Assembly (NCBI RefSeq): GCF_007997155.1
Contig: NZ_VORT01000006.1
Location: 1 to 64,000, forward strand
Source: Aequorivita antarctica
GTDB lineage: Bacteria > Bacteroidota > Bacteroidia > Flavobacteriales > Flavobacteriaceae
Length of the DNA: 64,000 bases
Direction of reading: 5' to 3'
In this document: in pieces, positions 26,326-33,742 of the stretch
Position numbering within the stretch: position 1 is the stretch's first letter
Layout of the letters: every line of letters begins with the position of its first letter
Notes under the pieces: generated by a model
Told to the model about the DNA's origin: nothing
What the model saw: only the letters and a program-made list of their open reading frames with translations
Databases searched by the model: none
Program-made: the position numbers and the translations under genes

Positions 26326-26422
26326 AAAGAAAATAATTGAAGGATTACTTTCAGAGAACAATGAGTTAATTTCGATTTTTGTAGCTAGTATTAAAACAGC
26401 TTCACAAAAAAATAAAATTTAA
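26324..26422 (+). pseudogene. C-terminal remnant of a third four-helix-bundle (IVS-type) gene
   Basis: An open frame from 26324 to the TAA at 26420-26422 reads LKKIIEGLLSENNELISIFV, then ASIKTASQKNKI. The segment ...LISIFVASIKTA resembles the usual C-terminus of IVS-type four-helix-bundle proteins. No start or N-terminal half is present; a dispersed palindrome lies directly upstream. I read it as a decayed copy of the cassettes found between paaA/paaB and paaB/paaC. Confidence 0.55.
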
Positions 26423-26426
26423 TAAT

Positions 26427-27644
26427 TTGGAAAATCAAAAATCAAAAATCAAAAATCAGCAATCGTTAATCAAATTTGTTGGAATTATAGGAAGCGGAAC
26501 AATGGGTGCTGGCATTGCGCAAGTAGCCGCCACAGCCGGTTGCTCAGTAAAATTATACGATACCAAAACCGAAGCCTTGGATAAAGCCAAAGCCGATTTG
26601 GAAAAAATAATGGCTCGTTTGATCGAAAAAGGAAAAATAGATTCCACAGAAAAAGAACGCATCCAAAACAACATAAAATATGTCAGTTCACTTAAAGAAT
26701 TAAAAGATTCGGATTTGACAATTGAAGCCATTGTCGAAAATTTGGATATAAAGAAAAATGTGTTCTCAACACTAGAAAAATTTGTGAGCGACGATTGTAT
26801 CATAGCTTCAAATACCTCTTCGCTCTCCATTGCTTCTATAGCTTCTTCGTTGCAAAAACCAGAACGCTGCATTGGGATTCACTTTTTCAATCCAGCGCCA
26901 TTGATGAAATTGGTTGAGGTAATTCCCGCAATCCAAACCTCCGAAGAAACTCTAAATATTTCAGTAAAAACAATTAAGGATTGGGGAAAAACTGTCGCAG
27001 TTGCAAAAGATACTCCCGGTTTTATAGTAAACCGCGTTGCGCGTCCCTTTTATGGCGAAGCACTCCGAATTTATGAAGAAGGAATTGCAACATTTGCTGA
27101 AATAGATTCTGCAATGAAAGAGATTGGCGGTTTTAGAATGGGCCCCTTTGAACTTATGGATTTTATTGGTAATGATGTGAATTATACTGTAACCGAAACC
27201 GTTTTTGAAGCTTTCTATTGCGACCCCCGTTACAAACCTTCATTCACCCAAAAGCGTTTTTCAGAAGCGGGCTATTTGGGTAGAAAAAGTGGAAAAGGAT
27301 ATTATAACTATTCCGAAAATGGAGAAATGTCAGTTCGAGCGCAGTCGAGAACGAATGGAGGAGAGAAGGTGTCGGATAAAGCTATTTTTGAAAGAATTCT
27401 TGTTATGCTAATCAACGAAGCAGCCGACGCATTATTTTGGAACATCGCTTCCGCTGAAGATATAGATAATGCAATGACAAAAGGCGTAAACTATCCGAAA
27501 GGGTTGCTGGCTTGGGCCAACGAAAAAGGAATTGATTGGTGTGTGGAGAAAATGGATGAACTTTACGATGAATATCACGAAGACCGTTATCGTTGTTCGC
27601 CATTGTTGCGGAAAATGAATCTTGAAAATAAAAACTTCTTTTAA
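26427..27644 (+). CDS. paaH: 3-hydroxyacyl-CoA dehydrogenase PaaH, with two repeat-derived segments
   Basis: The 405-residue NAD-dependent enzyme oxidises 3-hydroxyadipyl-CoA in the lower phenylacetate pathway. It has a Rossmann GSGTMGAGIAQVAA, ASNTSSLSI, and HFFNPAPLMKLVEVI with the catalytic histidine. The start is uncertain. The only reasonable in-frame codon before the Rossmann motif is TTG at 26427, so the first ~15 residues (MENQKSKIKNQQSLI) are encoded by an AAATCAAAAATC repeat. A second repeat (27327-27352) encodes MSVRAQSR at residues 301-308, between YYNYSENGE and the C-terminal helical domain. Both insertions preserve frame. Confidence 0.93.
   Translation: MENQKSKIKNQQSLIKFVGIIGSGTMGAGIAQVAATAGCSVKLYDTKTEALDKAKADLEKIMARLIEKGKIDSTEKERIQNNIKYVSSLKELKDSDLTIEAIVENLDIKKNVFSTLEKFVSDDCIIASNTSSLSIASIASSLQKPERCIGIHFFNPAPLMKLVEVIPAIQTSEETLNISVKTIKDWGKTVAVAKDTPGFIVNRVARPFYGEALRIYEEGIATFAEIDSAMKEIGGFRMGPFELMDFIGNDVNYTVTETVFEAFYCDPRYKPSFTQKRFSEAGYLGRKSGKGYYNYSENGEMSVRAQSRTNGGEKVSDKAIFERILVMLINEAADALFWNIASAEDIDNAMTKGVNYPKGLLAWANEKGIDWCVEKMDELYDEYHEDRYRCSPLLRKMNLENKNFF
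27327..27352. repeat. TCGAG palindromic repeat inserted in frame within paaH
   Basis: ATGTCAGTTCGAGCGCAGTC followed by GAGAAC is the same dispersed element seen in intergenic gaps, here inside the paaH reading frame. It encodes MSVRAQSRT in the linker between the two enzyme domains. Confidence 0.8.
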
Positions 27645-28052
27645 ATGCTTGAAGCTGAAATAATACCACATAAAATGCTCAGTCAAGATGCCTTCAGTTC
27701 TTGGCTTGGTATTGAAATATTGGAAGTTGAAAAGGGCAGATGCAAAGTTGCAATGACGGTTCGCAAAGAAATGCTGAATAGTATGAACAAAGCTCACGGA
27801 GGCATAAGTTATAGTCTCGCCGACACGGCTTTCGGCTTCGCGGCAAACACCCACGGAAAGTATGCAGTTTCCATAGAAACTTCAATCAATCATATTGAAG
27901 CTTTGAATGAAGGAGATTATTTAACTGCGGAATCTGTAATCGAAAAAGTAGGGAATAAACTCGGTTTCAATATCGTTGAAGTAAAGCGCGGTGATGAACT
28001 GGTTGCACTTTTTAAAGGCGTAGTTTATAGAACTAGCAAGGATTGGGAATAG
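27645..28052 (+). CDS. paaI: Hydroxyphenylacetyl-CoA thioesterase PaaI
   Basis: The 135-residue hotdog-fold thioesterase removes CoA from stalled ring-hydroxylated phenylacetyl-CoA and so protects the CoA pool. The conserved segment NKAHGGISYSLADTAFGFAAN contains the HGG and aspartate of the active site. The start ATG directly follows the paaH stop, which indicates tight co-translation. Confidence 0.93.
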   Translation: MLEAEIIPHKMLSQDAFSSWLGIEILEVEKGRCKVAMTVRKEMLNSMNKAHGGISYSLADTAFGFAANTHGKYAVSIETSINHIEALNEGDYLTAESVIEKVGNKLGFNIVEVKRGDELVALFKGVVYRTSKDWE

Positions 28053-28158
28053 TAAAATTAACGATTGCAGATTTTTGAAGTGATAAAATTCAAAATGAAA
28101 GCTTAATTTTAAGTCAACAATATTATACAATCCATTAACAAATATAGATGTTCAAATT

Positions 28159-29019
28159 ATGAAATGGCAAGGTAGAAGACAAAGCGGTAACTTAGAAGAT
28201 CGTCGCGGTATGAGCAAAGGCAAGCTGGCCGCTGGTGGCGGAATAGCGGTAACATTAATTGTGCTTGCGCTACAATTTTTTGGCGGTGAAACTGGGCAAC
28301 AGCTCGCTCCCATCGTTGAACAATTAGGAAATAGCCAGACTACCCAGCAAACTGAGCAAAGAGAACTCACTGCCCAGGAAAAGGAAATGGGAAATTTTAT
28401 GGCGACTGTTTTAGCTGATACAGAAGATGTGTGGGGAAAAGTTTTCAGTGATAATAATCTTGGACAATATCAGGATCCCACGATGGTTCTTTTTACTGAT
28501 GCAGTAAGCACTGGCTGTGGAAATGCAAGTTCAGCTTCGGGTCCATTTTATTGTCCTGCGGATCAAAAATTGTATATGGACTTGGCATTTTTCGATGAAT
28601 TAAAAACACGCTTTGGTGCACAGGGTGGCGATTTTGCCATTGCTTATGTAACTGCCCACGAAATAGGCCATCACGTGCAGACGCTTCTTGGAACCAATCA
28701 AAAAGTGAGTCAATTACAGCGGAAATCAAATAAAACTGAAGCTAATAAGCTTTCCGTAGCAATGGAGCTTCAAGCCGATTTTTATGCAGGAGTTTGGGCG
28801 CATTACAATCAGGAATATCTTGAAGAAGGCGATATTGATGAAGCGCTTAGTGCAGCAAATGCAGTAGGTGATGACGCCATCCAAAAAAGAATGCAGGGGA
28901 ATGTTGTCCCAGATAGTTTTACGCATGGGAGCTCAGAACAACGCAAAAGATGGTTTATGAAAGGCTATAAGACAGGTGATATAAAGCAGGGTGATACCTT
29001 TTCGGAAATATTAAATTAA
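28159..29019 (+). CDS. Neutral zinc metallopeptidase, YpfJ/KPN_02809 family
   Basis: The 286-residue product has a short cytoplasmic N-terminus (MKWQGRRQSGNLEDRRG), one membrane helix (GGGIAVTLIVLALQFFGG), and an extracytoplasmic domain with the zinc motif HEIGHHVQ and a downstream acidic ELQADFYAG. These are the family hallmarks. Function is unknown, and a role in phenylacetate breakdown is not expected. The gene is nevertheless inside the operon, between paaI and paaJ, in the same direction, with repeat-rich gaps on both sides. It may be a passenger. Confidence 0.9.
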   Translation: MKWQGRRQSGNLEDRRGMSKGKLAAGGGIAVTLIVLALQFFGGETGQQLAPIVEQLGNSQTTQQTEQRELTAQEKEMGNFMATVLADTEDVWGKVFSDNNLGQYQDPTMVLFTDAVSTGCGNASSASGPFYCPADQKLYMDLAFFDELKTRFGAQGGDFAIAYVTAHEIGHHVQTLLGTNQKVSQLQRKSNKTEANKLSVAMELQADFYAGVWAHYNQEYLEEGDIDEALSAANAVGDDAIQKRMQGNVVPDSFTHGSSEQRKRWFMKGYKTGDIKQGDTFSEILN

Positions 29020-29100
29020 CGATTGCAGATTAACGATTGTTGATTGAAGAACTAAAAAAGCTAAAACTCAACAATCAAAAATCGTCAATCAAAAATCAAA
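29014..29100. repeat. Hairpin of GATTAACGATTG words between ypfJ-like gene and paaJ
   Basis: GATTGTTGA (29035-29043) pairs perfectly with TCAACAATC (29068-29076), with flanking GATTAACGATTGCAG and ATCAAAAATC words extending the pairing. It holds no gene and resembles the paaC-paaD hairpin. Confidence 0.75.
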
Positions 29101-29107
29101 AATCATA

Positions 29108-30310
29108 ATGGAAGCATATATAATTGACGGAATACGAACCCCAATAGGAAGTTATCAAGGAACGCTAAGCGCTGTCCGTACGGACGATTTGGCGGCTTTG
29201 GTTATTGCTGAAATAGTAAAAAGAAACCCAAATATCCCCAAAGAAGCTTACGACGATGTAATCCTCGGGTGTGCCAATCAAGCAGGTGAAGACAATAGAA
29301 ATGTTGCCAGAATGGCTGCACTTCTAGCAGGATTGCCTGTAACTGTTCCTGGTGAGACTGTAAATAGACTATGTAGCAGTGGACTTTCAGCAATCATTCA
29401 AGCCAATAGAGCAATAAAGGCTGGCGACGGTGATTTGTTTATTTCGGGGGGCGTTGAAAATATGACCCGCGGGCCGTACGTGGTTGCAAAGCCTTCTTCT
29501 GCTTTTGGAACCGATGCCAAAATGTACGATTCTAGTTTTGGATGGCGTTTTGTAAACCCAAAAATGGCCGAAATGTATGGGACAGACGGAATGGGAAATA
29601 CGGCTGAAAATTTGGTAGAAAAGCATCATATTAATCGTGAAGACCAAGATGCATTTTCCTATAATTCCCAGATGAAGGCCGCAAAAGCACAAAAAAGCGG
29701 ACGTTTGGCGAAAGAAATTGTAACTGTGGAAATTCCCCAGCGCAAAAAAGATCCAATTATTTTTAAAGATGATGAATTCATTCGTCCCGAAACTACAAAA
29801 GAAGTTTTGGCGAAATTGCGTCCAGCCTTCAAAAAAGATGGTAGTGTAACCGCAGGAAATTCTTCAGGATTGAATGACGGAGCCGCTGCAACCATTATCG
29901 CTTCGGAAGATGCCGTTAAAAAATATAATCTCAAACCAATTGCAAGAATTGTATCTTCTGCAGTAGTTGGCGTAGAACCACGAATTATGGGCATCGGCCC
30001 TGTGGAAGCTTCAAATAAAGCTTTAAAAAAGGCAGGTTTGAAAATGGAAGATATGGACGTTATTGAACTAAACGAGGCATTCGCTTCCCAAGCTTTGGCA
30101 TGTATTCGCGAATGGGGATTGAAAGATGATGATCCTCGAATCAATCCAAACGGTGGTTCAATCGCTATTGGCCACCCGCTTGGGGTTACTGGAGCGCGTC
30201 TCGCTTATTCTGCGGCTTTGGAATTGCAGGAACAAAACAAACGCTATGCGCTAATAACAATGTGTGTGGGTGTTGGGCAAGGATATGCAGCTATTATTGA
30301 GCGAGTTTAA
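29108..30310 (+). CDS. paaJ: 3-oxoadipyl-CoA/3-oxo-5,6-dehydrosuberyl-CoA thiolase
   Basis: The 400-residue thiolase releases acetyl-CoA in the beta-oxidation part of the pathway. The nucleophilic cysteine is in ETVNRLCSSGLSAI. The C-terminal signatures NPNGGSIAIGHPLGVTGAR and ITMCVGVGQGYA carry the catalytic His and Cys. The NEAFASQA block is also present. Length is normal. It is inferred to be PaaJ from operon context. Confidence 0.93.
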   Translation: MEAYIIDGIRTPIGSYQGTLSAVRTDDLAALVIAEIVKRNPNIPKEAYDDVILGCANQAGEDNRNVARMAALLAGLPVTVPGETVNRLCSSGLSAIIQANRAIKAGDGDLFISGGVENMTRGPYVVAKPSSAFGTDAKMYDSSFGWRFVNPKMAEMYGTDGMGNTAENLVEKHHINREDQDAFSYNSQMKAAKAQKSGRLAKEIVTVEIPQRKKDPIIFKDDEFIRPETTKEVLAKLRPAFKKDGSVTAGNSSGLNDGAAATIIASEDAVKKYNLKPIARIVSSAVVGVEPRIMGIGPVEASNKALKKAGLKMEDMDVIELNEAFASQALACIREWGLKDDDPRINPNGGSIAIGHPLGVTGARLAYSAALELQEQNKRYALITMCVGVGQGYAAIIERV

Positions 30311-30354
30311 AAGATTGTTTTCCGCTTCAATGTGGATTATCTAAAAAAGTAAGA

Positions 30355-32853
30355 ATGAAAAAATTACAGAATTACATAACAGGACAATGGGTTGAAGGTA
30401 AAGGCGAAGGTGTACCAATGCACGATGCCATTACCGGCGAAATCATTGCCCTTTCAGATACTGAAGGACTGGACTTTGCTGAAATCCTGCAATACGGAAG
30501 AACAAAAGGAGGAGAAGTACTTCGAAAAATGACCTTTCAGGAGCGTGGAAATATGCTAAAATCCCTAGCGCTTTATTTGGTAAAGAAGAAAGCCGATTTC
30601 TATGAAATAAGCTACAGAACGGGTGCTACCAAAGTAGATAGTTGGATTGATATTGAAGGTGGTTTCGGAAATCTTTTTGCCAATGCTTCTCTCAGAAAAT
30701 TATTTCCCAATCAATCCTATCACGTTGAAGGCGAACCTATAGATTTGTCACGAGGTGGTCGTTTTATGGCACATCACATTATGGTTCCAAAACGTGGGGT
30801 TGCCATTCATATAAATGCTTTTAATTTTCCTGTTTGGGGAATGCTTGAAAAGTGCGCCGTAAACTGGATGGCAGGAGTTCCCGCCGTTGTAAAACCTGCT
30901 ACAAACACATCCTTTTTAACCGAAGCAGTAGTTCGTGAAATCATCGCCTCCGGAATACTACCTGAAGGCGCATTGCAATTAATTTCAGGCTCGGCACGAA
31001 CTATTCTCGATACCGTGGAATCCCAGGATGTGGTTACGTTCACTGGTTCGGCAACGACAGGTAGAATGTTGAAAGCTCACAAAAGAATTATTCAGGAATC
31101 GGTTCCTTTCACTATGGAAGCTGATAGTCTAAATGCTTCCATTTTGGGGGAAGATGCCGTTCCCGGAACTCCAGAATTCGATCTTTTCATTAAAGAAGTT
31201 CGAAATGAAATGACTGTAAAATGCGGACAGAAATGTACCGCCATTCGACGCGTTATCGTTCCGGAAAATTTGATAGAAGACGTCCAAATTGCGCTCGGAA
31301 AAGCGCTTTCAAAAGTAACTATTGGCGATCCGCGTTTAAAAGAAGTTAGAATGGGATCATTGGTAAGTCTGGATCAAGTGAAGGAAGTAAGGGAGCGAGT
31401 TCAAGAATTGTCCAAAACTGCAACTATTGTTTATGGCGATTTAGATAAAATAGACGTCATAGGTGCCGATGCTAAAAAAGGAGCTTTCTTGGCTCCAATT
31501 TTACTCAGAGAAGATAACCCATTTAAAAATCTAGCGGTTCATGAGACGGAAGCTTTTGGTCCTGTGAGTACCATTATGCCATATAAAAATTTAGACGAAG
31601 CAATCACTTTAGCCCAAATGGGGAAAGGCTCGTTGGTTTCTTCTATTGCCACAAATGATGATAAAATTGCGAAGGAGTATGTAATTAATGCAGCTTCCCA
31701 CCACGGACGGATTTTAGTGTTAAACCGCGAAAGTGCCAAAGAAAGCACAGGTCACGGTTCGCCACTTCCGTATTTAGTTCACGGAGGTCCGGGACGTGCC
31801 GGCGGTGGCGAGGAAATGGGCGGAGTACGTGGTATAAAACACTATATGCAACGTACAGCCATTCAAGGTTCACCAACTACTTTAACCGAAATTACAGGAA
31901 TTTATCAGGCAAACGCAAAATATAAAGAAGCAGACCAACATCCTTTTAAATATCATTGGGAAGACATCGAGCCTGGAATGTCCTTGAAAACTCATAATCG
32001 TACTCTTACGGATACAGATATTATAAATTTCGCCAATCTTACTTGGGATCATTTTTATGCACATACAGATATTACTTCTTTAGACGGAAGCATTTTCGAA
32101 AAGCGAACTGCTCACGGTTATTTCATCATTGCAGCAGCGGCGGGATTATTTGTTTATCCAAATAAAGGCCCGGTAGCTGCAAATTACGGTTTGGAAGATT
32201 GTCGATTCTTACGTCCGTTGTATCACAACGATACTATTTATGTGCGTTTAACGTGTAAACAAAAAGTAGATCGCGATGTCGCTTCTGCTGAACATCCCAG
32301 CGGGATTGTTAAATGGTTTGTTGAGGTTTTTGACGCAGAAGATGAGTTGGTGGCGGTTGCAACAATTTTGACAATGGTTCAAAAGAAACAAGAGGTTTTT
32401 GTTGAAATGACCGATGAAAAAATTCAGGAATCTTTGAACAAGCTATCCGAAGAAACCAAGCCAAAATGGGGCGTTATGACACCGCAACATATGTTGGAAC
32501 ATATGGAATACACTTATAAAATTGCTTCTGGAAAAATTCAAGACTTTGAGGTTTCAACACCTGAAAAGTATTTGGAAAAAGTTCACGCCAGTCTTTATAA
32601 CTATGATAAGTTTCCAAAAAACTCTCAATTCCCACAGTTGGAAAAAGATATTTTGGATACTTTAAAGTATACTGATTTAGCAACTGCGAAGGAGAAATTT
32701 CTTGAAGAAAGAGAAGCTTATAAAACCTATTTCAAAGAAAATCCAGATGCCAAATTAAACAATCTGGTTTTTGGCGAATTGAATCGTTATGAATGGTATT
32801 TGATGGAGCGCAAGCATTTGAATCATCATTTCGAGCAATTCGGATTACTGTAA
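30355..32853 (+). CDS. paaZ: Bifunctional ring-opening PaaZ with extra C-terminal DUF1569-like domain
   Basis: The 832-residue protein has an aldehyde dehydrogenase domain (residues ~1-515) with FTGSATTGRM, EADSLNASIL and the catalytic cysteine in CGQKCTAIRR. A MaoC-like hydratase domain (~535-680) follows, with TWDHFYAHTD and AHGYFIIAAAAG. Together they hydrolyse oxepin-CoA and oxidise the resulting aldehyde. About 150 further residues (~685-832) follow, containing WGVMTPQHMLEHMEYT, and look like a DUF1569/DinB-superfamily domain. Enteric PaaZ is ~680 residues, so this domain is an addition. Confidence 0.92.
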   Translation: MKKLQNYITGQWVEGKGEGVPMHDAITGEIIALSDTEGLDFAEILQYGRTKGGEVLRKMTFQERGNMLKSLALYLVKKKADFYEISYRTGATKVDSWIDIEGGFGNLFANASLRKLFPNQSYHVEGEPIDLSRGGRFMAHHIMVPKRGVAIHINAFNFPVWGMLEKCAVNWMAGVPAVVKPATNTSFLTEAVVREIIASGILPEGALQLISGSARTILDTVESQDVVTFTGSATTGRMLKAHKRIIQESVPFTMEADSLNASILGEDAVPGTPEFDLFIKEVRNEMTVKCGQKCTAIRRVIVPENLIEDVQIALGKALSKVTIGDPRLKEVRMGSLVSLDQVKEVRERVQELSKTATIVYGDLDKIDVIGADAKKGAFLAPILLREDNPFKNLAVHETEAFGPVSTIMPYKNLDEAITLAQMGKGSLVSSIATNDDKIAKEYVINAASHHGRILVLNRESAKESTGHGSPLPYLVHGGPGRAGGGEEMGGVRGIKHYMQRTAIQGSPTTLTEITGIYQANAKYKEADQHPFKYHWEDIEPGMSLKTHNRTLTDTDIINFANLTWDHFYAHTDITSLDGSIFEKRTAHGYFIIAAAAGLFVYPNKGPVAANYGLEDCRFLRPLYHNDTIYVRLTCKQKVDRDVASAEHPSGIVKWFVEVFDAEDELVAVATILTMVQKKQEVFVEMTDEKIQESLNKLSEETKPKWGVMTPQHMLEHMEYTYKIASGKIQDFEVSTPEKYLEKVHASLYNYDKFPKNSQFPQLEKDILDTLKYTDLATAKEKFLEEREAYKTYFKENPDAKLNNLVFGELNRYEWYLMERKHLNHHFEQFGLL

Positions 32854-32879
32854 TTTAAAACCGAAAAATGTAAAATTAA

Positions 32880-32916
32880 AAATGTAAAAGTTAATTCGAA
32901 TGATACTTTTACATTT
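32880..32916. repeat. Hairpin of AAATGTAAAAG between paaZ and the crotonase gene
   Basis: AAATGTAAAAG (32880-32890) and CTTTTACATTT (32906-32916) are perfect inverted repeats, with an extra AAAATGTAAAA copy upstream. There is no gene in the loop and no T-tract typical of a terminator. Confidence 0.7.
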
Positions 32917-32934
32917 AAAATTTATTATTTAAAA

Positions 32935-33687
32935 ATGGATAAACCACACGTAAACATAAATACAGAAAATGGAATCGCAACCATCGAATTCTTCCACCCA
33001 GCGCATAATAGCCTGCCAGGAGATTTGTTAGCGAAACTTGCAAATACAATCACTGAAGCTGGAAATAATGAAGATGTAAAAGTTATTATTCTGAAAAGCG
33101 GCGGCGACAGAACATTCTGTGCAGGTGCTAGTTTTACTGAACTTATAAATATCAACGATGCTGAAACTGGAAAAATATTTTTCAGCGGATTTGCAAACGT
33201 AATCAACGCAATGCGGAAATGTCCAAAATTCATCATTGGAAGAATTCAAGGGAAAACTGTTGGCGGTGGAGTTGGCGTTGCATCTGCGACTGATTATTGT
33301 TTTGCAACAAAGTTTTCAGCAATCAAGCTAAGTGAATTAAATGTCGGAATCGGCCCATTTGTAGTTGGCCCCGCAGTAGAACGCAAACTTGGTCTTAGCG
33401 CGATGAGCCAAATAGCCATTGATGCCAATACTTTTTACAGTGCAGAATGGGCAATGCAGAAAGGTCTTTTCAATCAAGTTTTTGAAAGTATTGAAGTTAT
33501 GGATGCGGCGGTAGCATCATTCGCTGCAAATCTTTGTACTTACAACCCCGAAGCAATGAGGGAGATGAAGAAAGTATTTTGGAGTGGAACGGAAGATTGG
33601 GATGAATTACTTGCGGAAAGAGCTGTGATTTCAGGAAGATTGGTTTTGAGTGATTTTACAAAAGAGACGCTAAAGAGATTTGAGTAA
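32935..33687 (+). CDS. Enoyl-CoA hydratase/isomerase, PaaF-like candidate
   Basis: The 250-residue crotonase-fold protein has an oxyanion-hole block (FCAGASFTEL) and GKTVGGGVGVASATDYCFA. The segment LSELNVGIGPFVVGPAVERKLG replaces the more usual PE...GGTQRL pattern, so its exact reaction is uncertain. Context suggests the 2,3-dehydroadipyl-CoA hydratase step (PaaF), which no other gene here would supply. It ends 55 bp before the inserted Roco gene. Confidence 0.85.
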   Translation: MDKPHVNINTENGIATIEFFHPAHNSLPGDLLAKLANTITEAGNNEDVKVIILKSGGDRTFCAGASFTELININDAETGKIFFSGFANVINAMRKCPKFIIGRIQGKTVGGGVGVASATDYCFATKFSAIKLSELNVGIGPFVVGPAVERKLGLSAMSQIAIDANTFYSAEWAMQKGLFNQVFESIEVMDAAVASFAANLCTYNPEAMREMKKVFWSGTEDWDELLAERAVISGRLVLSDFTKETLKRFE

Positions 33688-33742
33688 ATAGTTTAGAATA
33701 TCCCAATTAAAATTTTTATAAAGTTCAATAAATTTGTGAGAA

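Noticed and set aside
26456-26872. 138-codon open frame on the minus strand
   Set aside because: It is antisense to the conserved N-terminal domain of PaaH and has no promoter or family pattern.
27432-27854. 140-codon open frame on the minus strand
   Set aside because: It spans antisense to the end of paaH and start of paaI, both well supported, so it is a shadow frame.
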